6,618 nucleotides of DNA from Phycisphaerales bacterium (GTDB taxonomy: Bacteria; Planctomycetota; Phycisphaerae; Sedimentisphaerales; Anaerohalosphaeraceae): contig DRGS01000068.1 of NCBI GenBank assembly GCA_011053245.1, positions 1 to 6,618 on the forward strand. Reading direction: 5' to 3'. Under the pieces are notes generated by a model. The model was given only the letters and a program-made list of their open reading frames with translations. It did not search any database and was not told the origin of the DNA. Both the position numbers and the translations under genes were made by a program. Shown in pieces: positions 1 through 6,492 of the stretch; the first letter of the stretch is position 1; each line of letters opens with the position of its first letter.

Positions 1-848
1 ACCTTTACGACGCTGGCTTCGATGTCGGCGACATTCTTGATGAAACCGATGCCGCGAATGAAATACTCTACGCGATTTAACTCTATGGCTTTTGCGCCTA
101 CGTCGATGTTGGATGATTTGACGGCGCGGTAAACGTCGGCGAAGTTTACGCCGTAGGCTCGCATGGCGTCGGGGTCGAGATCGACCTGGTATTCGCGTAC
201 GAATCCGCCGACCGATGCGACTTCGCTGATGCCGTCTGCGGCGAGCAGGGCGTAGCGGACGTACCAATCCTGTATGGTTCTTAATTCCTCAAGATCCCAT
301 CCACCGGTAGGTTTGCCTTCGGGGTCGCGTCCCTCTAATGTGTACCAGAATATCTGGCCGAGCGCGGTAGCGTCGGGGCCGAGTGCGGGGCGGATATTCG
401 GGGGTAAGGTTCCGGCAGGGAGAGAGTTTAGCTTTTCGAGGACTCTGCTGCGTGACCAGTAGAAATCAATGTTCTCCTTGAAGATTATGTAGATGGAGGA
501 GAAACCGAAAAATGAATAGCTGCGGATGGTTTTTACGCCGGGTACGCCCAGGAGAGATACGGTAAGAGGGTATGAAATCTGGTCCTCGACGTCTTCGGGG
601 GAGCGTCCCATCCATTCGGTGAAGACGATCTGCTGGTTTTCGCCGATGTCTGGGATGGCGTCGACGGGTATGGGTTTGCGAATAAGTCCGCCTATTTCCC
701 AATCGAAAGGGGCGACTATCAGGCCGCAGACAACTACGAATATGACGAGCAGGGCGACTACGAGTTTGTTGGTAAGGCAGAAGAGAAGGAGTTTGCCCAT
801 CGGGGATCGCTGTTCGGGAGTTTGCGTAGAGAGGAGATTATCGTCCAT
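1..848 (-). CDS. cusA: CusA/CzcA-type heavy-metal RND efflux pump, N-terminal part (runs off window)
   Basis: Inner-membrane, proton-driven RND transporter of the heavy-metal efflux class, expected to export Cu(I)/Ag(I) through the adaptor and outer-membrane factor encoded just upstream. The frame is open from ATG at 848 to the window edge, giving 282 residues of a protein normally about 1,050 long. A short cytoplasmic N-terminus (1-27) leads into the first membrane helix (about 28-47). The class hallmark PVDAIPDIGENQ follows at 61-72, then WMGRSPEDVEDQISYPLT at 79-96, LLGVPGVKTIRS at 99-110, and ALGPDATALGQIFWYTLEG at 155-173 of the porter domain. These resemble CusA more closely than AcrB-type drug pumps. 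The start lies one base after the adaptor stop codon, with AGGAAG (858-863) nine bases upstream, so the two are translationally linked. The membrane residues that would settle Cu/Ag versus Zn/Co/Cd specificity lie outside the window, so the metal is inferred from the neighbours. Confidence 0.95.
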   Translation of the reverse strand, partial: MDDNLLSTQTPEQRSPMGKLLLFCLTNKLVVALLVIFVVVCGLIVAPFDWEIGGLIRKPIPVDAIPDIGENQQIVFTEWMGRSPEDVEDQISYPLTVSLLGVPGVKTIRSYSFFGFSSIYIIFKENIDFYWSRSRVLEKLNSLPAGTLPPNIRPALGPDATALGQIFWYTLEGRDPEGKPTGGWDLEELRTIQDWYVRYALLAADGISEVASVGGFVREYQVDLDPDAMRAYGVNFADVYRAVKSSNIDVGAKAIELNRVEYFIRGIGFIKNVADIEASVVK

Positions 849-849
849 G

Positions 850-2874
850 TTATTTGTCTTCCTTTTTCCAGATATTCTTGACGGCGACAACGTCCTCGAC
901 ACCTCCGCATTGCAACATCATGTGGCCGAAATACGGATTTCTTGTTTGCTTATTGTCCTGAAGCCAGCTTGCACCGGTGTTGTCGAATGCCATCGGGCAA
1001 TGCAATACATAAAAGGGCAGCTCGCCGGTCGAACCGAAGTGTTTTGCTGTTTTGGTTAATTGCTGTGAGAGCAGATGGAAATCTTCACGAAGCAGCTTTA
1101 TGTCCTTATTGTCATTAGCTTTGGAAAGTATTTTCTGCAATTGCATAGAAGTTTTCATCCATTTATCGTGGCCTGCGCCGCTTAGCAGTTTCATGTCGAC
1201 GACTTTGAGCGCAGCTAAGGTTTTTTTTGCGGATGCAACGGCCGATTTTACGTTGTCATCGGCAAGAGCCTGCTGCATTGCAAAATAACCATCAAATACT
1301 TTAGCTAACTGTTTGCGGAAGCTGCTGTCTATAACCGGCGTTTCGAGACGGGTATGTTTTTTATGTTCTACGGGTTCAGTTGAAGCTGGCGGGCTCATCA
1401 TGCTTGGTTTTGCTAATATCTGCAGGCTGCTGTCGATCTTGAAATTTCCCTTTACGACAACAAGTTCACCTTCGCCGAGTCCCTGGCGGACAATGTAATA
1501 ATCTCCGGCTCTGGGTCCCAGCGCGATCTCTCTGCCTTCATAAGTCGGTTTGTCGGTATCGGGCAACTGCACATATACGACGGCACGTTTGCCCGTTACC
1601 AGTGCGGCGGTTACCGGTATTACCAGCGGCATTTCGGCTGAAGCACGATCGTCACTGAGGTATCCTAATGTTTCGGTTCGGACCAGCGGCATTTTACAGA
1701 TGTCGCATTTTCCGGAGGTGTCCTTGACGATCTCCGGATGCATGGGGCATATCCATTTGTCTGCAAGGCTTGCGTCCATGATGCGTCCGCCGCCTGCCAC
1801 CTGGGATCGGACGATGGCTTTTACGAACATGCCGGGTTTCAGCCTGCCGTCGATATTGGAGACGTTTACACGGATCTTTACTGTTCGGGTTCTGTCGTTT
1901 AATATCGGATCGATGAAGCTTATCGTCCCTTTGAATATATGGCCGGGGTAGGAGATGGTTGTGAATTCGATCGCCTGACCGTAACGCAGCCATTCAAGGT
2001 CGGATTCGTAAGCGTCGAGTTGTACCCAGACTTTTGAAAGGTCGGCGATGGTGTAGATCTTTGTGCCGGTCTGAACATACATTCCCTCGACGGCGTTTTT
2101 GTGGATAACGATGCCGCTTGTTTTTGAGTATATTGTCATGTGGTCGGCGACTTTGCCGGTTGATTCAATTTCGGCGATCTGTTCGGGGGTCAGTCCCCAG
2201 AGCCTGAGTTTTTCACGGACGGCGGTAACGGTAGACTCGGACATTTCACGCATGATCCCAAGTTCGGTCTTCCGGGTGTTTTTGACCGATTCGAGGGCTT
2301 GTAGTAATTCTTCCTGAGCGCTTATCAATTCGGGACTGTAAAGATGAACCATGTGGTCGCCTTTGTTGACCGGCACGCCGGTATAATCGACGTATAGCTT
2401 ATCGAGCCTGCCCGGTACCCAGGCGGTTATATATGAAAGGTTTGTTTCGTCGTAATCGATCTTGCCGGACATGCGAACGACGGCGGTTACGAATTTGCGC
2501 TCTACGGGGGCAACTTCGATGTCCATTAACGCTTTGGCATTTTCGCTGACCGTAAGCCGCGGGATAGTATCGTCGGCTCCGCTGTCATCGGTCACAAGTA
2601 GTATGAGATCCATATTGCAGATCGGGCACAAACCGGGTTTGGGCAATTTTATCTGCGGATGCATCGAACATGTCCAGACCTCGGGTTTTGCTTCGGCTTT
2701 AGTGACAGTTGTCTCTGTTTTGGACTTTTCAGGCCCGGCAGACTTACCAAGCCAAAAGCCCACTGCCAGTACAACGACTAAAAGCACCAGTATCTGCGGC
2801 TTGCTCCCAAATTTAAATGTCTTGGTAAGAACTTTACGTTCAAATCCAAAATATTTTTTTATAAAATCTTTCAT
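850..2874 (-). CDS. cusB: CusB-type RND periplasmic adaptor with two heavy-metal-binding domains and a C-terminal DUF3347-like domain
   Basis: Periplasmic membrane-fusion protein that links the RND pump to the outer-membrane channel and can hand metal to the pump. At 674 residues it is far longer than E. coli CusB (about 400). Visible order: a single membrane anchor (about 27-43); a first heavy-metal-binding domain (67-90) with WTCSMHP and CPICNMDL, so C69, M71, H72, C83, C86, M88; the adaptor core with lipoyl, hairpin and barrel parts (about 105-365), including WVPGRLDKLYV and the RLKPGMFVKAIV stretch; a second heavy-metal-binding domain (374-397) with WICPMHP and CDICKMPL; the membrane-proximal region (about 412-490); a linker; then a helical DUF3347-like domain (about 517-665) with HCPMAF at 625-630 and MMLQCGG at 652-658. 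ATG at 2874 has AGGA eight bases upstream. It lies 33 bases after the outer-membrane factor gene and one base before the pump gene. The unusual points are the second metal module inside the adaptor and the C-terminal fusion. The family call is firm; the domain borders are estimates. Confidence 0.95.
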   Translation of the reverse strand: MKDFIKKYFGFERKVLTKTFKFGSKPQILVLLVVVLAVGFWLGKSAGPEKSKTETTVTKAEAKPEVWTCSMHPQIKLPKPGLCPICNMDLILLVTDDSGADDTIPRLTVSENAKALMDIEVAPVERKFVTAVVRMSGKIDYDETNLSYITAWVPGRLDKLYVDYTGVPVNKGDHMVHLYSPELISAQEELLQALESVKNTRKTELGIMREMSESTVTAVREKLRLWGLTPEQIAEIESTGKVADHMTIYSKTSGIVIHKNAVEGMYVQTGTKIYTIADLSKVWVQLDAYESDLEWLRYGQAIEFTTISYPGHIFKGTISFIDPILNDRTRTVKIRVNVSNIDGRLKPGMFVKAIVRSQVAGGGRIMDASLADKWICPMHPEIVKDTSGKCDICKMPLVRTETLGYLSDDRASAEMPLVIPVTAALVTGKRAVVYVQLPDTDKPTYEGREIALGPRAGDYYIVRQGLGEGELVVVKGNFKIDSSLQILAKPSMMSPPASTEPVEHKKHTRLETPVIDSSFRKQLAKVFDGYFAMQQALADDNVKSAVASAKKTLAALKVVDMKLLSGAGHDKWMKTSMQLQKILSKANDNKDIKLLREDFHLLSQQLTKTAKHFGSTGELPFYVLHCPMAFDNTGASWLQDNKQTRNPYFGHMMLQCGGVEDVVAVKNIWKKEDK
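858..863 (-). promoter_or_regulatory. Ribosome binding site of the cusA-like gene
   Basis: AGGAAG on the minus strand lies nine bases before ATG at 848, inside the last codons of the adaptor gene. It supports that start over the internal Met17 and fits coupled translation of adaptor and pump. Confidence 0.6.
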
Positions 2875-2907
2875 ATATTGCGTCCTAAAAGTTATTGAAC
2901 TTTTTTG

Positions 2908-4269
2908 TTATTTGATTTCGCGCCCGACCAGCAATTCGAGTTTGGCCAGCCATTTGGCTTTGTCGGTAAGTGCCCGCTCGTTTGAAAGTGCAAACTCGAG
3001 CAGGATACGCTGGGCATCTATCAGGTCGGTAAAGCTGCTTGTGCCTGCTCTGAATCCGGATTCTGTTACCTTGAGCGATTCCTTAGCCTTTGGGAGCAGG
3101 GCGTTTGTGTAAAGATCGACCTTGCGTTCGGCATCTCTGAACCGGTATGTCGCCATCTGTAAATCTGCACTAAGAGAGTTGGTTTTGTGCGTCTTGTTCT
3201 GTATTGCCGCATGGTACAGACTCTTGGCCTGACGAACCGACGCATCGTATTTTTCACGCCAGAGCGGAATAGTCATCGACACCGAAGCAATGACCGGATC
3301 CTTACCGTTATCGTTCGGGTTTCCGGCCAGCGAATTACTGGTATCTATGAAACTTACGCCGAACGTGAAATCAGGATAGTAATCCTTACCCGCAAGGGCG
3401 ATGGCCTTTTCGTTACGGGCGACTTCAAAATCCAAAACTTTAAGTTCCGGGTTGGCCTCTGTGAGCATGGCAAACAAGCGGTCGTCATCGATCTGAACAT
3501 TTTCGATGTCAATGTTTTTTGGCCAGGGTATCTCGGCAGCGGCGGGGCGATTCAATGCCGCATTCAATCTGGCGGCGAGCGGTGCGGTCATATCGAGCAG
3601 CGAGCGGTAGCGATCCTCGACCTTGCCCATTTCGACTTGTGCGCGAATAACGTCCGGATGCGATCCTGCGTCTGTCTTGTAGCGACTCCTTGCGACGCTT
3701 TCGAGGTGCTTGATCAGGCTGACGTTTTCCTTTGTGATGTCAATGCTCTTTGCGAGGTAGTAGTATTCGTAATAGGCGTCCTTGACCTCATAGAAAAGCT
3801 TTAGCTTTGCGGCTTCGTATCGCTGTTTGGCGGCGTTGGCGGCTTGGAGAGCAATATCGCCTTTGAGGTCGAGTTTACCGAACCATGGAAAAGCCTGCGA
3901 GATAGCAAAACTCTGCTGCTGGGGCCCGACGCGCGTTTCAACCTCTTCAATGAAATACTTGTATGTGAATCGCGGATCCGGTAGTGCCGTGACCTGATCG
4001 ATCTTTTCAAACTCAGCCTTGAAGCGGTTAAATGCAGCATGGAGGCCGGGATTATGGAGGGCCGCATAGGCGAGATAATCCGAAAGACCGGAAGCAGCGT
4101 TCAGTTCCAAGGCGCTGGAAGTTTCCGCTGTTGCGATTTTCGAGATTTTTGCGTCAATATTTACGCGGTGATACTCATAGAGGCCGGTTTGGGCGTTTTC
4201 CGGTTGACAGCTTGAACCGAACAAACAAGCCAACAGTCCCATAATTGTTATCATTTTCAGTCTTTTCAT
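2908..4269 (-). CDS. TolC-family outer-membrane factor of a heavy-metal RND efflux system (CusC-like)
   Basis: Trimeric outer-membrane channel that would complete the tripartite pump with the two downstream genes. It has 453 residues, the usual size for the family. The N-terminus is a lipoprotein-type signal: a basic start, a short hydrophobic core, then Cys15 (in LLAC) or Cys21 as the likely acylated residue. Two outer-membrane-efflux repeats can be seen at about 65-245 and 265-450, each helical and rich in Ala and charged residues. The stretch 97-132 (LPDPRFTYKYF, VETRVGPQ, QAFPWFGKL) is typical of the TolC relatives encoded with metal RND pumps. IPLWREKYDA at 334-343 and the late FTDLIDAQR at 413-421 match the second repeat. 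ATG at 4269 has AAGGTG (4276-4281) with good spacing. It is the first gene after a strong terminator and so probably heads the efflux operon. Family call firm; CusC orthology rests on context. Confidence 0.92.
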   Translation of the reverse strand: MKRLKMITIMGLLACLFGSSCQPENAQTGLYEYHRVNIDAKISKIATAETSSALELNAASGLSDYLAYAALHNPGLHAAFNRFKAEFEKIDQVTALPDPRFTYKYFIEEVETRVGPQQQSFAISQAFPWFGKLDLKGDIALQAANAAKQRYEAAKLKLFYEVKDAYYEYYYLAKSIDITKENVSLIKHLESVARSRYKTDAGSHPDVIRAQVEMGKVEDRYRSLLDMTAPLAARLNAALNRPAAAEIPWPKNIDIENVQIDDDRLFAMLTEANPELKVLDFEVARNEKAIALAGKDYYPDFTFGVSFIDTSNSLAGNPNDNGKDPVIASVSMTIPLWREKYDASVRQAKSLYHAAIQNKTHKTNSLSADLQMATYRFRDAERKVDLYTNALLPKAKESLKVTESGFRAGTSSFTDLIDAQRILLEFALSNERALTDKAKWLAKLELLVGREIK

Positions 4270-4367
4270 TCTTTACACCTTAAATGGAACAATTCAATAT
4301 AACCGTCAATACCACAACAGATAACACTTTGCACCTACAAATATCGGTTATTTCTACTTTACCACTC
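4270..4367 (-). promoter_or_regulatory. Leader and probable promoter region of the efflux operon
   Basis: This 98-base AT-rich stretch lies between the terminator and the outer-membrane factor start. It holds the ribosome binding site AAGGTG (4276-4281). Two weak promoter candidates are visible on the minus strand: TTGACG (4304-4309) with no convincing -10 at 17 bases, and TATATT (4296-4301) with a poor -35 (TTATCT, 4319-4324) at 17 bases. The GGAACG-N16-CGTT motif found upstream of the other two transcripts is not present here on this strand. A promoter is expected because of the terminator just upstream, but I cannot place it with confidence. Confidence 0.3.
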
Positions 4368-4410
4368 AAAAAAAGAGGGCCGGGAGGCTGGACTTCAACC
4401 GCCCGACCCT
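4368..4410 (-). terminator. Strong intrinsic terminator after the small metal-binding protein gene
   Basis: On the minus strand, arms at 4396-4410 and 4376-4390 can form about 14 pairs out of 15 positions (with two G-T wobbles and one C/T mismatch), a five-base loop, and then seven T residues at 4368-4374. It starts 33 bases past the stop codon of the gene at 4444-4977. The T tract is on one side only, so it acts on minus-strand transcripts. It separates the sigma / anti-sigma / metal-binding genes from the efflux operon, unless it works as an attenuator with read-through. Confidence 0.88.
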
Positions 4411-4443
4411 ACAAAATGCCACAAACACCAGCGATTCACCTGC

Positions 4444-4977
4444 TTAATGTTTGTGCATGGAATGGTCCTCTGTTGGTTTTGGCTTTACTTTTGCTAATTT
4501 TGCGTCTTTTTCAGCATCGGTAAGCTTGTCCCACGGTCCGGGACATCCTCCACAACAAAAAGCGATTTTTTGTCCCTTGTAGTCGCGTATGAGGCTGTCG
4601 GTGACCCTGTCCGGTATGATGGGCGAACCCATGATCGGGCAGCGAACATTAGCAAATTTAGGTTTTACGAGTTTGCCGATGCCGTTTTTAATCGCGGCAA
4701 GCATCTTTTGTGCTTTATGCAGTTCTGCCAATGCGGTTTTCTTATTACCGGCTTCGATAGCTTTAATGGCTTTGTCCATTGATTTCGATACCATTGGGAG
4801 ATGGCTGGAATGTATCTTCTCAAGGCTTAAAGGTTTTGTTCTCATGTTCTTCATGGCCATCTTGCTATGATCGCCATGGGCGGTTTCAGCCTTTGCCGAT
4901 GTCAGCGGTAGGGCGACGGCTAATATTGCGACAACACCGATGATGCTGACTATTGTTACTAATCTTGCTTTACTCAT
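4444..4977 (-). CDS. Secreted small metal-binding protein with a YHS/TRASH-like C-terminal Cys motif
   Basis: A 177-residue exported protein of no precise family that I recognise. Residues 1-30 form a Sec signal peptide (basic start, hydrophobic core about 7-23, likely cleavage after AKA). The mature N-terminus is His/Met-rich (AHGDHSKMAMKNM, 33-45). Residues 50-104 look like a helical hairpin rich in Lys and Ala. The C-terminal part resembles a YHS/TRASH metal-binding fold: CPIMGSPI at 113-120, DYKGQKIAFCCGGCPGPW at 132-149 (C141, C142, C145). It ends in a His/Met tail, DHSMHKH. The likely role is periplasmic copper or silver binding, as a buffer or carrier for the downstream pump in place of CusF. 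ATG at 4977 has GGAGA (4984-4988) upstream, and the gene has its own ECF-like promoter motif (5046-5071). A strong terminator follows. Export and metal-ligand content are seen directly; the specific function is inferred. Confidence 0.85.
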   Translation of the reverse strand: MSKARLVTIVSIIGVVAILAVALPLTSAKAETAHGDHSKMAMKNMRTKPLSLEKIHSSHLPMVSKSMDKAIKAIEAGNKKTALAELHKAQKMLAAIKNGIGKLVKPKFANVRCPIMGSPIIPDRVTDSLIRDYKGQKIAFCCGGCPGPWDKLTDAEKDAKLAKVKPKPTEDHSMHKH

Positions 4978-5020
4978 TTTTGTTCTCCAGAATAATGTTA
5001 GATCTTCGTGAATATTTTGC

Positions 5021-5036
5021 GACGGTACGCTCCGTC
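5021..5036 (-). other. Small hairpin near the predicted 5' end of the metal-binding protein mRNA
   Basis: GACGG and CCGTC form a perfect 5-base stem with a 6-base loop. It lies about ten bases downstream of the CGTT -10 element at 5046-5049, so it would sit at the very 5' end of the transcript, about 45 bases before the start codon. It might protect the mRNA end or be chance. Confidence 0.35.
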
Positions 5037-5045
5037 AGTTTCTAT

Positions 5046-5071
5046 AACGAATCAATAAGTTAAAACGTTCC
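5046..5071 (-). promoter_or_regulatory. ECF-type promoter of the small metal-binding protein gene
   Basis: On the minus strand GGAACG (5066-5071) is followed by exactly 16 bases and then CGTT (5046-5049). The same -35, spacer and -10 occur at 6493-6518 before the sigma gene, and in both the identity extends to ATGGAACG. GGAAC is the classic -35 core of RpoE-like ECF sigma factors. The predicted start near 5038 gives a leader of about 60 bases before ATG at 4977. The gene is therefore a likely direct target of the sigma factor encoded here. Confidence 0.68.
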
Positions 5072-5077
5072 ATAAAT

Positions 5078-5107
5078 ATTATAGGGTAGCCAATTCACAG
5101 GTTTACA
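5078..5107 (-). promoter_or_regulatory. Possible vegetative promoter upstream of the ECF-type promoter
   Basis: A perfect TATAAT (5078-5083) on the minus strand has TGTAAA (5102-5107, 3 of 6 matches) 18 bases upstream. It sits just before the GGAACG element, which parallels the sigma operon, where a sigma70-type promoter also lies upstream of the ECF-type one. The -35 is weak, so this is tentative. Confidence 0.3.
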
Positions 5108-5122
5108 GGGCTTGTCTGGCTA
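5087..5122 (-). repeat. Inverted repeat directly after the anti-sigma stop codon
   Basis: TAGCCA (5087-5092) and TGGCTA (5117-5122) are perfect 6-base arms around a 24-base loop, touching the anti-sigma stop codon. No T tract follows on the minus strand, so it is not a standard terminator. It could slow exonucleases or be chance. Confidence 0.3.
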
Positions 5123-5914
5123 TTACTTATTTTCAGGGATGAGTTTGCTGAGCAGATCCGTCAGATACTCATGTGAGATCTCGCCGACGGCACAATATGT
5201 ATAATCTCCGATACGCACAGAAACCATATCACATTTTGCGAAGGCGCTTTTCCAGTATGTGTGCCCGTCCCGGGTGAATTTGTCCCCGATACCGAGCGAT
5301 TTTGCTTTATCGGTTACTACCACAATGCTTATAACACCTTCCGGCGTATCGACAACGTAGCTGCCGACAACTTTCCCCTGAAAATGCCGAACACAGCAGC
5401 CCCGCAGCTTTAGTCCTTGTCCGGCTTTTGGAATACGAAGATCGAACCCGAGCTTTTCATTGAAATACGCAGCCAGCTTTTCGGGCTCGGATTCGCTATG
5501 GAACTCATGGTCGCCGGAGAGGTTTTCTTCATGGATATGGGCAATCTCGGCTTGTCTTTCAATCGCCATTGCCGGCTGATAGGATGCCTGCATCATCAAA
5601 AGCGGAATCAACACCATCATTGCCGCCGCCGCCGATATCCCCGTTGCCCATCCTCGCCAATGCGCGTGCAGATCAAATATGTTTTGTGAAATGCCTTTTC
5701 TTTCGGGATCGGCTTGGGCGTTTATCTCTGTACGGATGTTGTTGAGCAACTCTTGCCTTGGTTTGACGTTCTCAAAAGCGGCAGTCAGGCGGCTGGCCAA
5801 CGCCCGCATCTCCGTCAGCCGCATCTGGCACAACTGGCAGCTTTTGAGGTGATCCGGTTCGGACTCATACCCGCCCATTATCTGCTCTAATTGTTCATCA
5901 GTAAGGTGTTTCAT
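5123..5914 (-). CDS. Membrane anti-sigma factor with zinc-finger (ZAS-type) N-terminus and Cys/His-rich extracytoplasmic domain
   Basis: Expected to hold the neighbouring ECF sigma factor inactive at the inner membrane until an envelope signal arrives. It has 263 residues. The cytoplasmic part carries H22-x3-C26-x2-C29, the core of the zinc-binding anti-sigma (zf-HC2) motif, followed by a helical stretch to about residue 70. One membrane helix lies at about 89-109. The rest is outside the cytoplasm: a His-rich linker (H126, H128, H136, H139), then a compact domain (about 143-260) with GCCVRH (C173, C174, H177), H218, C228, C241 and H248. That domain resembles the one in other anti-sigma proteins that reads roughly GxRxxxxxGxxVAxxVY. 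The extra Cys and His residues suggest metal sensing, most likely copper or silver given the pump genes. ATG at 5914 overlaps the sigma stop as ATGA and has a near-ideal ribosome binding site. Anti-sigma role firm; the ligand is inferred. Confidence 0.88.
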   Translation of the reverse strand: MKHLTDEQLEQIMGGYESEPDHLKSCQLCQMRLTEMRALASRLTAAFENVKPRQELLNNIRTEINAQADPERKGISQNIFDLHAHWRGWATGISAAAAMMVLIPLLMMQASYQPAMAIERQAEIAHIHEENLSGDHEFHSESEPEKLAAYFNEKLGFDLRIPKAGQGLKLRGCCVRHFQGKVVGSYVVDTPEGVISIVVVTDKAKSLGIGDKFTRDGHTYWKSAFAKCDMVSVRIGDYTYCAVGEISHEYLTDLLSKLIPENK

Positions 5915-6462
5915 AGTTCACCTCCAGCAAGGCCCATCTCTCTGGCATATACTAACAACTCACTCTTAAGTTTCATTCGCCCCCGGCTTGTTCTGCTCTT
6001 AATCGTTCCGACGGCGACATCCGTTATTTCGGCTGCCTCATCCTGACTGAATCCTTCCACGTCGACGAGATAAAGCGTAAGCCTTTGCTCGTCCGGAAGA
6101 CTTTGCAAAGCCTTGATGACCTGTTCGTCCGAAAAGTTCTCCAGCAGGTCCGTCGAATCGGTCCATTGGGTTTCGTTTACCTGGGCCGCTTCAATCGCAA
6201 TATTCTCATCAAGCGGAACCTGCGTGCCTGCGGTTCTCTGATGTCGAAGCTGATCGAACCATGTATTTCGGAGGATACGCATCAGCCACGCCTTGCAGTT
6301 CGTACCTTTTTTAAAAGAACCAAAACTCTTAAACGCTTTCAGAAACGTTATTTGCACGACGTCCTCAGCCGTATCCTTGTTCCCGCAAAGGGCGAAGGCC
6401 GCTCGGTACATCGCATCCAGATGTACCAGTGCACTCTTTTCAAAGTCGTTTTTTGCATTCAT
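5911..6462 (-). CDS. ECF-family RNA polymerase sigma factor
   Basis: Alternative sigma factor that would direct RNA polymerase to the GGAACG-N16-CGTT promoters seen here. With ATG at 6462 it has 183 residues, normal for the ECF group. Region 2 covers about 15-75, with DAMYRAAFALCG, AEDVVQITFLKAFKSF and CKAWLMRILRNTWFDQLR. A variable acidic linker follows (about 80-110). Region 4 covers about 115-170, with LQSLPDEQRLTLYLVDVEGFSQDEAAEI and the helix-turn-helix VGTIKSRTSRGRMKLK. A TTG start at 6474 would add four residues (MQQL). I prefer ATG because the predicted ECF-promoter transcript begins near 6485, which leaves no room for a ribosome binding site before TTG, while AGGG lies 12 bases before ATG. 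The stop overlaps the anti-sigma start by four bases. It is probably autoregulated from 6493-6518 and has basal expression from the sigma70-type promoter at 6544-6572. Confidence 0.93.
   Translation of the reverse strand: MNAKNDFEKSALVHLDAMYRAAFALCGNKDTAEDVVQITFLKAFKSFGSFKKGTNCKAWLMRILRNTWFDQLRHQRTAGTQVPLDENIAIEAAQVNETQWTDSTDLLENFSDEQVIKALQSLPDEQRLTLYLVDVEGFSQDEAAEITDVAVGTIKSRTSRGRMKLKSELLVYAREMGLAGGEL
5919..5925 (-). promoter_or_regulatory. Ribosome binding site of the anti-sigma gene
   Basis: GGAGGTG on the minus strand lies four bases before ATG at 5914, inside the last codons of the sigma gene. It is the best ribosome binding site in the window, while the sigma gene has a poor one. With the ATGA overlap this favours at least as much anti-sigma as sigma protein, as needed to keep the sigma factor silent. 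Confidence 0.8.
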
Positions 6463-6492
6463 AAGCTGCTGCAACCCTGTGTCTATACTCTA

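Noticed and set aside
466..702. Minus-strand open frame of 78 codons rich in Arg and His
   Set aside because: Same strand but out of frame with the pump gene; the composition is that of a shifted frame of a real gene.
526..1059. Open frame of 177 codons on the plus strand
   Set aside because: Antisense to the pump N-terminus and the adaptor C-terminus, both clearly coding; shadow frame.
2462..3112. Open frame of 216 codons on the plus strand
   Set aside because: It lies antisense across the adaptor and outer-membrane factor genes, spans the gap between them, and its translation shows no recognisable domain. It is a shadow of the real genes.
3187..3804. Open frame of 205 codons on the plus strand
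   Set aside because: Fully antisense to the outer-membrane factor gene, whose family motifs are unmistakable; no ribosome binding site or domain supports it.
4284..4307. ATGGAACA followed by CGTC on the plus strand before the outer-membrane factor gene
   Set aside because: It looks like the ECF motif, but it points away from the efflux operon, has a 12-base spacer instead of 16, and no plus-strand gene follows.
4284..4523. Plus-strand open frame of 79 codons over the terminator gap
   Set aside because: It runs through the terminator hairpin and into the antisense of the metal-binding gene; no ribosome binding site or known motif.
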